The position numbers and the translations under genes are program-made. The notes beneath the pieces are model-generated. The model was not told the DNA's origin and did no database searches. It was given only the letters and a program-made list of their open reading frames with translations. DNA of 38,732 bases from contig JBBQEJ010000034.1 of the NCBI GenBank assembly GCA_038320555.1, forward strand, positions 1-38,732. The letters are read 5' to 3'. This document shows, one piece after another, positions 1-7,999 of the stretch. The DNA comes from JALZOC01 sp038320555 (GTDB lineage: Bacteria; Acidobacteriota; Vicinamibacteria; Vicinamibacterales; 2-12-FULL-66-21). Position 1 is the first letter of the stretch; each line of letters opens with the position of its first letter.

Positions 1-219
1 CCGCGCAAGCCTATCCGCGTCTTCCTGCAGGACGGCGAAAACGATCTGGACAACGCGAACGGCAACTGGCCGCTCGCCAATCAAACGCTCGCAAAGTCTC
101 TGTCGTACGCGGGGTACGACTACCGGTTCGAGTACGGGCACGGCTTCCACAGCAATCGACACGGCCGGGCGATTCTGCCGGATTCGCTGCGTTGGTTGTG
201 GCGCGATTATCACCCCTGA
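1..219 (+). CDS. Esterase, enterochelin-esterase-like alpha/beta hydrolase (C-terminal fragment)
   Basis: The first 72 codons of the window form an open frame that ends at TGA 217-219; the start lies outside. The peptide opens with RVFLQDGENDLDNANGNW, a pattern I know from the last beta strand and acid-residue loop of Fes-like esterases, and ends with YGHGFHSNRHG, where the catalytic histidine of the family sits, followed by a terminal LRWLWRDYHP helix. The nucleophile serine would be upstream of the window. The family cleaves siderophore or other ester bonds, usually after export. Substrate cannot be told from this fragment. It is probably the last gene of its unit, since the next gene is on the opposite strand. 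Confidence 0.75.
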   Translation, partial: PRKPIRVFLQDGENDLDNANGNWPLANQTLAKSLSYAGYDYRFEYGHGFHSNRHGRAILPDSLRWLWRDYHP

Positions 220-238
220 TCGGAGTTTTCACAGGAGC

Positions 239-745
239 TCAGCCGGACATGTGCGTGCGCACCGCGTCAAGCCAGGTCCGCGCAAGCTTCTGTTGATCGG
301 CGTACGCCGCCCACACATCGACGGTCCAGCGCCGGACAAGATCCGCATATTCATCCTCGCGCGCAGCCGCGCAAACATCCGCAATGGTGAGGCGGCCTCG
401 CCCCGTGATGAGCGGTGGCTTGTCGCGCCCTGCAGGTCCATCCAGCCATCGCGGGATCGCCCAATAGAGCTTCTGGTCGCCTGCGTGCTCGACCCCGCAG
501 CATAGTGCCGCCAGGTGCGCGGCGTACGATTTTGGTGATCGGCCGTACTCTTCCGCGTGCTGTATGGCATAGGTGTCGACGACGAGATTGTGTAGGGCGC
601 CCCGGCCGGGACTCGTCCACGCGTCCGCGCTCAGTTGATCGAACGCAGACTGGCATCCTTCGCGGCCGCCCAGACGGGCTCCACATGACGGACACGGGGC
701 GTGTCCGGCGGCAGCCGACTTGGAGGCGGGCGTCGTTTTCGGCAT
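239..745 (-). CDS. DUF5946 family protein
   Basis: This 168-residue protein matches my memory of the DUF5946 family. An N-terminal CPSC (Cys18, Cys21) with a further Cys31 suggests a small metal-binding knuckle. The conserved core is VVDTYAIQH followed by KSYAAHLAALCCGVEHAGD, and a C-terminal part rich in Trp includes WTVDVWAAYADQ. No signal peptide or membrane segment is present, so it should be cytoplasmic. Function is unknown. It is divergent from the ECF sigma gene at 813, with 67 nt between the starts, and its upstream region holds the sigma promoter. The start at 745 is the first ATG; only a weak GAG-type ribosome site precedes it. Confidence 0.72.
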   Translation of the reverse strand: MPKTTPASKSAAAGHAPCPSCGARLGGREGCQSAFDQLSADAWTSPGRGALHNLVVDTYAIQHAEEYGRSPKSYAAHLAALCCGVEHAGDQKLYWAIPRWLDGPAGRDKPPLITGRGRLTIADVCAAAREDEYADLVRRWTVDVWAAYADQQKLARTWLDAVRTHMSG

Positions 746-774
746 CCCAGGCAGCTCAGCAAACCACGCTCGGA

Positions 775-807
775 TGTAACTTTCGAGGGGCTGGCGGGTA
801 TCGTCTA
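775..807 (+). promoter_or_regulatory. Candidate ECF-type autoregulatory promoter, near-leaderless
   Basis: TGTAAC at 775-780 and CGTCTA at 802-807 are separated by 21 nt. AAC in the -35 and CGTC in the -10 are hallmarks of ECF sigma promoters, and ECF genes often control themselves. The -10 ends only 5 nt before the ATG at 813, so transcription would begin at or next to the start codon. No Shine-Dalgarno sequence is present there. Assignment to the downstream sigma factor is inference. Confidence 0.5.
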
Positions 808-812
808 CAGCA

Positions 813-1298
813 ATGACGGACTTCCACGAGCTCTACTCGCGATACGCACGCGACGTCCACCGGTTCGCGCTGTACCTCTCCTGCGACCGGGCGCTGGCGG
901 ACGATATCACGTCCGAGACGTTCCTCCGGGCCTGGAGCTCTGCGACGCCCATTCGCGAGGCGACGCTGAAGGCCTATCTGTTCACCATCGTGCGCAACCT
1001 GTACCTCACGGAGCGGACGCGCGCCGCACGCTATGTCGAGCTGAATCCTTCGTTGCCATCCAGCGCGGCGAGTCAGGATACGCGCATCGAGCACCAGGGC
1101 GCGCTGACGGCGGTGTTGAGAGCGCTCCGAACGCTGCCAGCGATCGATCGCGCCGCACTGTTGATGCGCACGCAGGACGGGATGTCGTACGAAGAGGTCG
1201 CACAGGCGCTGCAGCTCACGCTGTCGAGTGCCAAGGTCAAGGTTCATCGCGCCAGGATCAAGCTGGCGGCGATGGTCGAAAGGACGGTTTCATCATGA
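813..1298 (+). CDS. ECF RNA polymerase sigma factor
   Basis: This 161-residue protein has the two-domain ECF layout. Region 2 spans about residues 5-70, with DDITSETFLRAW as the core-binding and -10 recognition helices. Region 4 spans about 105-157, with LPAIDRAALLMRTQDGMS and the helix-turn-helix YEEVAQALQLTLSSAKVKVH. Length is normal for a minimal ECF factor with no extra C-terminal domain. Its stop codon overlaps the ATG of the next gene by 4 nt (ATGA at 1295-1298), so the two should be translated together, as expected for a sigma factor and its anti-sigma factor. The promoter at 775-807 suggests positive autoregulation. The inducing signal is unknown. Confidence 0.9.
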   Translation: MTDFHELYSRYARDVHRFALYLSCDRALADDITSETFLRAWSSATPIREATLKAYLFTIVRNLYLTERTRAARYVELNPSLPSSAASQDTRIEHQGALTAVLRALRTLPAIDRAALLMRTQDGMSYEEVAQALQLTLSSAKVKVHRARIKLAAMVERTVSS

Positions 1299-1720
1299 AT
1301 GTCACCCATAACGTCGTGACCGACCTGCTCCCCTTGTATCTCGCCGGCGAGGCAAGCGACGACACGCGGGCCCTGGTCGAGGCGTACCTGCAGCAGAACC
1401 CCACGTTCGCTGTCGAGGTCCGCGAGCAGGCAGAGAAGAGCACGGCAGTGCTCGGCGCGCTGACGGCGGTGCCATCGGCGGACCATGAGAAGTTGACGCT
1501 CCAGCGCGTGCGGCGGTTCAACCGGCGCCGGGCGAATCTTCTGGGGGTGTCGATCGCGACGACCCTGATGCCGCTGGCATTCGGGTTCGACAACCGCCAT
1601 ATTCATTGGATCATGCTGCGTGACCAGCCGAATCAGGCCCTGGTGTTCTGGGTGGTCGCGCTCGGGTGCTGGATCTCATACTACCTGACCGGCCGGCGCC
1701 TTCGCACCACCGGCCGCTAA
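1295..1720 (+). CDS. Probable membrane anti-sigma factor lacking the zinc motif
   Basis: This 141-residue protein starts inside the stop of the sigma gene (ATGA). The N-terminal half (MNVTHNVVTDLLPLYLAGEA, then DTRALVEAYLQQNP) resembles the anti-sigma domain of ZAS proteins that bind ECF factors. However, the usual HxxxCxxC zinc ligands are absent; the only cysteine lies in the second membrane helix. Two hydrophobic stretches at about residues 81-98 and 114-131 predict a membrane protein with the sigma-binding part in the cytoplasm. Position and coupling support the call more than sequence does. A longer open frame exists upstream in the same phase, but it only shadows the sigma gene. Confidence 0.75.
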   Translation: MNVTHNVVTDLLPLYLAGEASDDTRALVEAYLQQNPTFAVEVREQAEKSTAVLGALTAVPSADHEKLTLQRVRRFNRRRANLLGVSIATTLMPLAFGFDNRHIHWIMLRDQPNQALVFWVVALGCWISYYLTGRRLRTTGR

Positions 1721-1838
1721 TCGCGGGGCGATGCTGCGGCGCACCGTGGCATCCCGCTACACGCGTCCGCTTATCGTGGCGATCCACCAGCGCAAGCCGA
1801 CGAACAGAGAGCGCCAGTCATCAAAGGTCGCTCTCGGG

Positions 1839-2282
1839 TTACTTTTTCAGCATCCCCGGCGACTTCCACTGGATTACGTGATAGGTCGCCGGCGTGTCGC
1901 CGACGTTGCGGAGGCTGTGCATCTGATTCGATGCCTGAAATACGATCGAGCCAGGACCGACGCGCTGTAACTGTCCGTTGACGAGCGACTCGACGGTGCC
2001 TTCCTTCACGATCAGCAGCTCTTCGGCCGGATGCTGGTGCGGTGGGTGCGGCGTCTCCCCGGGCATCAACGTCGTGATATGAATCTCGAGCTCGTCGAGC
2101 GTCGCCGTCGGACGCTGCACGACTCGGCGGACGCTGCCGGTCTTGTTCGGTTCCGCTTTCATCGCGTTCCAGTCAAAGACCGTCGAGCCCATGACCGCCG
2201 TCTGCGATGACACCACGGTCATGCCCGCGACACTGACGGCTGCGCCAACGAACGCCACGAATACATCTCTACGCGTGATCAT
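1839..2282 (-). CDS. Exported cupin-domain protein
   Basis: The protein has 147 residues from the ATG at 2282, which follows a strong AAGGAGGT site; a TTG five codons upstream overlaps that site and is not needed. Residues 1-28 begin MITRRD and continue with a hydrophobic stretch, a Tat- or Sec-like signal. The single cupin barrel carries the metal-ligand set HQHPAEE (His82, His84, Glu88) and His122 in QMHSLRN. Such exported cupins may bind a metal and act as small oxygenases or isomerases, or only bind ligands. It lies 11 nt downstream of the large hydrolase at 2294-4360 and is probably its operon partner. Confidence 0.8.
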   Translation of the reverse strand: MITRRDVFVAFVGAAVSVAGMTVVSSQTAVMGSTVFDWNAMKAEPNKTGSVRRVVQRPTATLDELEIHITTLMPGETPHPPHQHPAEELLIVKEGTVESLVNGQLQRVGPGSIVFQASNQMHSLRNVGDTPATYHVIQWKSPGMLKK

Positions 2283-2293
2283 GCCGACCTCCT

Positions 2294-4360
2294 TCAACGT
2301 GCAACGGATTCATGGCCTCGTCCTGGCCCCTTCAGCTTCCATGCCTCGTCGAAGAATCCCTGCGACTCGACGAACAGCGGCAGATATTTATAGTTGTTTC
2401 CCGGCTTGGTGATGTCCACGACGGCCCAGTCGGGCAGCTTGGGCGACTGCATATCGTTGTTGGACTGGTCGTGGAACGTGAAACCGCTGTTGACGACGAT
2501 GTACTTCTTCGGGTTGAGGGGGTTAGGAAAGATGAACACGGGCGCATGGTTGGCCTCGAACTTCTCACCGCCCACGACGACCCCGTCGGCGCGCCACTGA
2601 ATCGGCAGCCGCTCGGCTATGCGTGTGTAGACGGCGTTGCTCGACGGATCGCCGAAGAGCACGAGATTGCTGGCCGCAATGTCGGCGGCCTTCACGTCCG
2701 TGTCGTTTTTCACGCGCGGTTCGCCTCGGAAGAAGTGCACCCACTCCGAGATGGCATAGTCGGCCTGCTCCCGCTCCCATTTTTCCAACGCGTCGGAAAA
2801 CGCCTTTCCCGTCGGTCGCACGATCACGAACGCATCCATAAATGCATCGTCTATCGGGCCCTGCAGGCCATGGGCCTTTCGGAGGCCGGTGGACGGCAGC
2901 TCGCCGGATTTCCACGACGATCCGTTCTTGACAAGGCCGGCGTTCAGCGATTTGTCGCGGCTCACCGGCGGTAACGTCAGGGCCTCGCCATCGATCTTCG
3001 CCACAGGTCTGCTGCCGGCCGCGAACGGCGCGAGGCCTGGTTCGAAGCTCAGATGCATCGCCGTTACATTTGTCGTGGTCACCGCGATCGTGTCGCCGTC
3101 AATCCTGGCGTTCGCCCGCGCACGCTCCCACTCCTGACCCATCGCATCGACGGTGATCCAGAACATCTTGTTGTAGCGAAGCATCCATGTCGTGAATCGA
3201 ATCTCGGTGGGCACAGGATTTCGCCCGTTGGCCGCGAGCTGGTCGAGCCGATCCTGCAACCGCTGTCGCGCCGCCGGTTCATAGGAGTGTGCGGTATTCG
3301 GACCGATGATGTGCTCGAGTTTGAGTCCCTCTTCGAGCATAGCCGCTGCCATCGCGTCGGCGGCCTGCTTCTGCGCGTCAATTTCACCGGAGTACGCGAC
3401 GACCGGCAGATTGAATGTATTCGCCGCGTAGTCGGTCGAGTCGTACATGTGCCACAGCGTCGTCTGCGCCGCGTTCTGCGGCTGGCGGGCGAGACCGCCG
3501 CGCAAGAACACTTCGGTCTCGGTGAAGCCGGCGCCCGGGGCCGCGGCAACCCAGCGATCGGCAAAATGGACCGTGTAGGACCATGCGGACGCGCCACCCA
3601 TGGAGAAACCCGCCATCACGATTCGGCTTGAATCAATCGGATAGGCCTTCTGAACCGACTCGATCGCCTCGAGCCCGTCGGTTTCCCCTGCAAATCGGCT
3701 CGCGTTCGTGAAGCGCCCGTACGGCTGCAGCATGAAGCGATCGGGACCCGCGGCGAACGGTTTCGAGGTGTAACCGGTGACTGATTTCGTCATGAACTGC
3801 TGTTCGAGAACCTCATCGTCCCGGCCGTGCATGAAGACGTCCAGGCGGTACTGGCGCCTTGCGGCGGCCTCGTACTTCTCGGGCATCGTGAGCAGGTAGG
3901 GCTGGGCCGAGCCGTCGATCCTCGAATAGAAGCCGCGTACGCCGCTTTGAGTCATCCACGGGACGCGTCCGTCCGCCAGCTGCTGCGCGCGCTCAATCCC
4001 GATGGCAAGCGTCTGCATCGCGTAGCTGGCCGGCGTGCTGCCGCGCCCCGCATACAACCGTTCGTCGTACTTCAACGGCCGTCGAACGGCGTCGAGATAG
4101 ACCTCGACGTCGGCGATGCGATCGGTCATCGGTCCGGAACGATACGTCTGCTTGAGCGTGGCGATGCTCGCTGAGAGATGGTCAACGGCCGTCTGGAGGC
4201 TGGCCTTCTCCTCTGCGGTCACACCGGCGCCGAGCGGTGGAAATTGCGGCGGCGCGGGACTGGGTGGTGGATTCTGTGCAGCGCCAGTCCAGATGCCCGC
4301 GACGAACAATGCCGAACACACGAGCGGTCGAGACAGACGGACAGCGGCGAATCCACTCAT
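2294..4360 (-). CDS. Secreted prolyl-oligopeptidase-like alpha/beta hydrolase
   Basis: This is a 688-residue protein with an N-terminal signal peptide (about residues 8-28, cleavage near AAQN) and then a Pro-rich linker. The alpha/beta hydrolase core lies at about 155-365: nucleophile elbow GFSMGG (Ser253), likely acid Asp328 in GEIDAQ, and His358 in NTAHSYEP. The C-terminal 300 residues look like a beta-rich domain typical of large secreted esterase or peptidase proteins in soil Acidobacteriota, and end with GFTFHDQSNN and DWAVVDITKPG. The substrate may be a peptide or an acylated sugar; motifs cannot decide. A GAGG site precedes the ATG. It is cotranscribed with the cupin gene downstream. 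Confidence 0.8.
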   Translation of the reverse strand: MSGFAAVRLSRPLVCSALFVAGIWTGAAQNPPPSPAPPQFPPLGAGVTAEEKASLQTAVDHLSASIATLKQTYRSGPMTDRIADVEVYLDAVRRPLKYDERLYAGRGSTPASYAMQTLAIGIERAQQLADGRVPWMTQSGVRGFYSRIDGSAQPYLLTMPEKYEAAARRQYRLDVFMHGRDDEVLEQQFMTKSVTGYTSKPFAAGPDRFMLQPYGRFTNASRFAGETDGLEAIESVQKAYPIDSSRIVMAGFSMGGASAWSYTVHFADRWVAAAPGAGFTETEVFLRGGLARQPQNAAQTTLWHMYDSTDYAANTFNLPVVAYSGEIDAQKQAADAMAAAMLEEGLKLEHIIGPNTAHSYEPAARQRLQDRLDQLAANGRNPVPTEIRFTTWMLRYNKMFWITVDAMGQEWERARANARIDGDTIAVTTTNVTAMHLSFEPGLAPFAAGSRPVAKIDGEALTLPPVSRDKSLNAGLVKNGSSWKSGELPSTGLRKAHGLQGPIDDAFMDAFVIVRPTGKAFSDALEKWEREQADYAISEWVHFFRGEPRVKNDTDVKAADIAASNLVLFGDPSSNAVYTRIAERLPIQWRADGVVVGGEKFEANHAPVFIFPNPLNPKKYIVVNSGFTFHDQSNNDMQSPKLPDWAVVDITKPGNNYKYLPLFVESQGFFDEAWKLKGPGRGHESVAR

Positions 4361-4403
4361 GGGTACCTCGGGGAGCCTGAAACGCAGGAAATCACGCCAT
4401 TGT

Positions 4404-4613
4404 AGATCCAGGGGTCAATTTCCAGTTTCCAGCTGCCAGCTGCCAGCTTTGAGTTCACTCCTGCTTCGAACTGGTAACTGGCAACTGGGAACGGCAACTG
4501 AGATCTACATATCCAGCTTCCGGCTTCGAGCTTCCAGCTCCCAGCTTCCGGCTGTGAGTTCGCTCCTTGCTCGGACGGGAACTGGTAACCGGTAACTGGC
4601 AACTGAGATCTAC
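4404..4613. repeat. Tandem pair of about 100-bp composite repeats
   Basis: Two similar units sit head to tail (about 4404-4500 and 4501-4605). Each begins AGATC, runs through a block of CCAGCT/TCCAGC heptamer-like repeats, then GAGTTC(A/G)CTCCT, and closes with AACTGGTAAC and GGCAACTG. A third AGATCTA follows at 4606-4612. The array fills the gap between the hydrolase start and the SDR stop codon, touching the stop. It has no coding potential that I trust. Confidence 0.8.
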
Positions 4614-6154
4614 CAGTCCGTCGGCCGGTAGTCCTTCAGGAACCTGCCCCAGACATGCGTGCCGGTGTTGATGCCGCTGATGATGGGATCGAGAATTCGT
4701 GCCGCACCGTCCACGATATCGAGCGGAGGATGAAAACGTTGTTCGGCGGCCTTCCGGGCTGCGATTGCCACCGGATCTTCGTCGGTCACCCACCCGGTGT
4801 CCACGCTGTTCATGTGAATGCCGTCGCCGTAATAGTCGGTCGCAGCGGTGCGCGTCATCATATTGAGCGCGGCTTTCGCCATGTTCGTGTGCGGATGGCG
4901 GGTCGTCTTCCACGTCCGGTAGAACTGTCCCTCGACAGCCGAGACATTCACGATGTGTTTCTCGCGCCCTGTTGTGCGAAGCATCAGCCCCTTCAGCCGG
5001 GCATTGATGAGAAATGGCGCCACGGCGTTGACCAATTGCACTTCCAGCAGTTCAACGGTCGAGACTTCCGCCAGGAGCAATCGCCACGAGTTCCGGACGC
5101 GCAAGTCGACTTGCTGCAGATCCCGATCGAACCGTCCTTCTGGAAACAGATCCTCCTGGCCGAGGAGCTCTCCGGCCAGAAGCGGCACCTCCGGCCACCC
5201 CGGCGGATGGCCAAGGCCCGATGCTTCCGGCGTTTGCGACCTCGTCACCAGTCGCGACCCGCTAACCGTGAAACGCGAGTCGCGAATCAGCCTGCGGACG
5301 TGTTCGGGCATGTCGCGGAGCGCCGCTGTTTCCTCCGCGATCATATGACTGTAGAAGGCCGGCGGACGACGGATGGTCTGGCAGGCGTTGTTGATGATGA
5401 AATCGAGGCGGCCGCGCGTCGCCGCGCGCTCTGAACAGAACGCCTCCACGCTCGGCGTATGTCGAAGGTCGATGCCGACAATTTCAAGACGACCTCCACA
5501 TTCGGCGAAGTCCGGCTCATGCGCGTAGCGCATCGCGGCGTTACGCGGGAAACGCGTGGTGACGATGAGTTGCGCTCCGGCGCGAAGCAGTTTCAGCCCG
5601 GCCTGGTATCCGATTTTTACTCGGCCTCCCGTAACGAGGGCCACGCGCCCACTCAGATCCGCTAGTTCGGTGCGCTTCGTGAAGTTCAACCCGGCGCACG
5701 GCGGGCACAACTGGTCGTAGAAATGATGGAGGAGGGAGTACGGCTCTTTGCAGACGTAACAGATTCTCGGTCCGAGCGACGCGCGAGCCTGAGCAGGCTG
5801 TCGAACCTCGGTGGTATCCGGCGTGCACTCTGGTTTGAAGCGCTCGGGAAGAAACCCGTTCGGCGTGGTATACACCGGCCGACGGCGCAGCGTCCGAATT
5901 CCCGTCTCGTCGAGTACGGCATCGTCGCGTATCGCGCCCGCCGCTTTACGCTCACGCTCAACCGTTCTGACGCGTCTCCGGCGCGCACGCGGATCCGGAT
6001 TGTGCACCCGGGCGACCGCTCGATGGAGGCGTTCCCGGTCTCTTCGGGGTAGACGGTCGAGCACCGACCAGTCTCCAGCGATCGTCTCGAGCACGTCGGT
6101 CGCAGCCTGTACGCGCTCGAGCAGGCCGCTCCCGCCAGAAGTCTTGATTTGCAT
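4610..6154 (-). CDS. Atypical SDR-family protein with an N-terminal zinc-ribbon module
   Basis: This 514-residue protein is about twice the length of a classical short-chain dehydrogenase. Residues 1-130 are basic and charged. A four-cysteine module follows (Cys132, Cys135, Cys150, Cys153) with nearby histidines. The Rossmann part starts near 168, LSGRVALVTGG, where the usual TGxxxGxG is altered (TGGRVKIG), and continues with FIINNACQT and NVSAVEGQ (Ser405). The YxxxK pair reads HTNMAK, so Lys427 is kept but the catalytic tyrosine is Thr423. A roughly 100-residue insert separates NNA from the Ser motif. It may bind a nucleotide without classical SDR chemistry. The ATG at 6154 has no strong ribosome site. 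Confidence 0.78.
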   Translation of the reverse strand: MQIKTSGGSGLLERVQAATDVLETIAGDWSVLDRLPRRDRERLHRAVARVHNPDPRARRRRVRTVERERKAAGAIRDDAVLDETGIRTLRRRPVYTTPNGFLPERFKPECTPDTTEVRQPAQARASLGPRICYVCKEPYSLLHHFYDQLCPPCAGLNFTKRTELADLSGRVALVTGGRVKIGYQAGLKLLRAGAQLIVTTRFPRNAAMRYAHEPDFAECGGRLEIVGIDLRHTPSVEAFCSERAATRGRLDFIINNACQTIRRPPAFYSHMIAEETAALRDMPEHVRRLIRDSRFTVSGSRLVTRSQTPEASGLGHPPGWPEVPLLAGELLGQEDLFPEGRFDRDLQQVDLRVRNSWRLLLAEVSTVELLEVQLVNAVAPFLINARLKGLMLRTTGREKHIVNVSAVEGQFYRTWKTTRHPHTNMAKAALNMMTRTAATDYYGDGIHMNSVDTGWVTDEDPVAIAARKAAEQRFHPPLDIVDGAARILDPIISGINTGTHVWGRFLKDYRPTDW

Positions 6155-6160
6155 GGCTTC

Positions 6161-6250
6161 GATTCAGCGATTCAGGATTCAACGATTCAGGAGTCCGCGA
6201 TTCAGGATAAGTGATTGAGTGATAAGTGATGAGTGATTAGTGATTAGTGA
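6161..6250. repeat. GATTCAG / GTGATTAG short tandem repeats
   Basis: The stretch begins with degenerate GATTCAG(G/C)-type units and passes into GTGATTAGTGATTAGTGAT. It separates the SDR start from the YbjQ stop and supplies the last four codons and the stop of the YbjQ gene. A related tract occurs at 28801-28850. Confidence 0.75.
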
Positions 6251-6584
6251 TCGGCTCTACGACCACCGCAGTCCCATACGCCAGGACCTCGGTCACTCCG
6301 GCCGTGACCTCGTTCGCGTCATATCTGACGCCGATTACGGCGTTGGCACCTGATGCGGCGGCCTGCTGAAGCATCAGTTGAAACGCGTCGGCTCGCGCCT
6401 TTTCGCACAGCTCTGTGTAGAGCGAAATATTGCCGCCGACGAGCGTCTGCAATGTGGCGCCGAGGGTGCCGACGATGCTGCGCGATCGGACTACGATACC
6501 CCGCACGACGCCAAGGTTCGTGACGGCACGATATCCGGGCACATCGAAGGCAGTAGTCACGAGACTGGTATTGATAGCGGGCAT
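6237..6584 (-). CDS. YbjQ/UPF0145 family heavy-metal-binding domain protein
   Basis: The protein has 115 residues from ATG 6584, preceded by GGAG at 9 nt; an in-frame start nine codons earlier lacks such a site. The sequence shows the UPF0145 pattern: PGYRAVTNLGVVRGIVVRS near the N terminus, a helix with ELCEKARADAFQLM, then SGANAVIGVRYDANEV and a terminal AYGTAVVVEP strand. The family forms compact, often pentameric, cytoplasmic proteins; a metal-binding role has been proposed but is poorly established. The C-terminal residues ITNH are encoded by the repeat tract at 6161-6250, suggesting the repeat has invaded or replaced the original 3-prime end. Confidence 0.88.
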   Translation of the reverse strand: MPAINTSLVTTAFDVPGYRAVTNLGVVRGIVVRSRSIVGTLGATLQTLVGGNISLYTELCEKARADAFQLMLQQAAASGANAVIGVRYDANEVTAGVTEVLAYGTAVVVEPITNH

Positions 6585-6618
6585 GGTCTGAGCTCCAGAT
6601 GACGACGACACCGCGGCG

Positions 6619-7263
6619 TCACTTCAACAGTTTGAACGCGTGTACCCAGTCCTGACGCAGGAAGCCGGGGATGCACCAGAGAATGCACAGGGGTTCGATC
6701 GCGCGAGCGGCCTCGGCGGCGCCCATGTCCGCCGTCTCCCAGCCGAACTGATCGAGGATTCCGGTCACGGTTTTCCTGGCCTCCTCATCATTCCCACAGA
6801 TGAACATCGTCGGCTTGCCGCCCGTGAACTGCGGATCCACCATGGAGGCGTTGCCGACGGAGTTGAACGCTTTCACGAATCGCGCTCTCGCAAATTCACG
6901 CTGCAGCCGCTCCATCAGCGACTCGTCCAGATTGGTGAAGAATTTCAGCACGCCATTGGTCGGGGGTGCATCCGCGATGGGATTGGTCGTATCGATGACG
7001 ACTTTTCCGGCAAGATTGGCACTGTCTGCCGCGCGCAGGGCGTCTGCGGCTGCGGCGCCCTTGACCGCGAGCACGATCAGCTCCCCGAACTTCGCCGCGT
7101 CCGAAAAACCACCAAGGCGGCCCGTCGGATTCTGCACGGTCCAATCCTTCAGCTTGGCGGGATTGCGTGTGCCCAACATGGTTGTGTGACCGTGCGCAAG
7201 GAAGCCCGCGGCCAGCGATTTCGCCACCTCCCCCGATCCCAGTATTCCAATATTCATACTCAT
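6619..7263 (-). CDS. NADPH-dependent F420 reductase-like dinucleotide-binding protein
   Basis: This 214-residue protein opens with a Rossmann fingerprint GILGSGEVAKSLAAGF and then LGTRNP, where Thr-Arg fits binding of the NADP phosphate. Conserved F420-reductase-like features follow: LIVLAVKGAAAADAL, VVIDTTNPIA, VKAFNSVGNASMVDP and FICGNDEEARKTV. Length and layout match the small NADP-binding oxidoreductases annotated as F420-dependent NADP reductase-like in bacteria that may not use F420. It is cytoplasmic. The hydride partner cannot be known from sequence. The YbjQ gene follows 34 nt downstream on the same strand. A second ATG two codons in is an equally possible start. Confidence 0.83.
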   Translation of the reverse strand: MSMNIGILGSGEVAKSLAAGFLAHGHTTMLGTRNPAKLKDWTVQNPTGRLGGFSDAAKFGELIVLAVKGAAAADALRAADSANLAGKVVIDTTNPIADAPPTNGVLKFFTNLDESLMERLQREFARARFVKAFNSVGNASMVDPQFTGGKPTMFICGNDEEARKTVTGILDQFGWETADMGAAEAARAIEPLCILWCIPGFLRQDWVHAFKLLK

Positions 7264-7365
7264 ATCACTTCGGAAAGAACGCAGTCGTCATCGCGGCCAA
7301 CACAATAATCGAAGTGCGCATATCCAGACGAGAAGGCGTGAGCAATCGGCCGCAACGCCGGATGT

Positions 7366-7548
7366 TCATCGACGTTTACGCGCGGATTGGGTCTTCGTTT
7401 TCTTCTTCTTCACGCGTTCCGGCAATTTCCGGCCTCCGGTCTCGCGGTTCCATTCCTCAAACGTCTGATTGGAGATCTTTCCCTGCACCAGCAGCTCGGC
7501 GAATTTCCGGCGTTGCGCCTGGCTCTTGAAAGGCATGGCAGATTTCAT
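7366..7548 (-). CDS. Small basic conserved protein, MPFKSxAQRRKF type
   Basis: A 60-residue protein (56 if it starts at the second ATG, 7536, which gives MPFKSQAQRRKFAELL). The pattern MPFKSxAQRRKFAELLVxGKIS with EEWNRETGG is one I recognise from short conserved hypothetical proteins found across many bacterial phyla. The C terminus is a Lys/Arg-rich tail (ERVKKKKTKTQSARKRR), suggesting nucleic-acid contact. No function is known to me. Neither start has a clear ribosome site. It stands alone between short intergenic gaps. Confidence 0.7.
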   Translation of the reverse strand: MKSAMPFKSQAQRRKFAELLVQGKISNQTFEEWNRETGGRKLPERVKKKKTKTQSARKRR

Positions 7549-7571
7549 TCAACGCGTCATGGCCCGCATCC

Positions 7572-7928
7572 TCAGCGCCACTCGGGGGCATAGTCGCGAT
7601 CGCGTATTCGTTTTTCGACGACGAGGCTCAGCGAAAACAAGCAAAACACTTCGATCAGCGCGATGAACGCATAAATCGCGAAACGGGTGAAGGCGCTCGG
7701 CTCGGGCCAGCACACCGCGCCTTCCTCGAAGCACTTCTGGACGACGCGCTCGAGTTCGATGTGCTCTCGAAAGATCAGCGCGAAGGCCCACCCGAAGATG
7801 AGGGATGTGCCGACGATGTTGCCGAAAATCATCCCGCCTTTCCGCCAGAACGGGTACGCGGTCAGGAGGCCGAGCAGTGGCGTCACCGTCAGCTCCATCG
7901 AAATCCAGTACCAGTTCAGCTGATTCAC
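7572..7928 (-). CDS. Small membrane protein of unknown function
   Basis: The frame encodes about 118 residues if it begins at GTG 7928 (VNQLNWYWISMELTV), with GGAG 10 nt upstream; GTG 7934 and ATG 7898 are alternatives. Three hydrophobic segments are visible: around MELTVTPLLGLLTAY, MIFGNIVGTSLIFGWAFALI, and FAIYAFIALIEVFCLFSLSL. The C terminus is charged (EKRIRDRDYAPEWR), probably cytoplasmic. The open frame runs farther upstream, but that part is the antisense of the regulator gene at 8000-8851 and has an arginine-rich shadow composition. No family is recognised. Confidence 0.6.
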   Translation of the reverse strand: MNQLNWYWISMELTVTPLLGLLTAYPFWRKGGMIFGNIVGTSLIFGWAFALIFREHIELERVVQKCFEEGAVCWPEPSAFTRFAIYAFIALIEVFCLFSLSLVVEKRIRDRDYAPEWR

Positions 7929-7999
7929 ACGCACAATTCTCCGTTCCTTCCTAATGTCCTGCAAGTTCAGGCAAAAGAAAAGGACGACGGCGGCAGACC

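Noticed and set aside
701..1294. N-terminal extension of the anti-sigma protein
   Set aside because: The extension is the out-of-phase shadow of the sigma gene; the coupled ATG at 1295 is the logical start.
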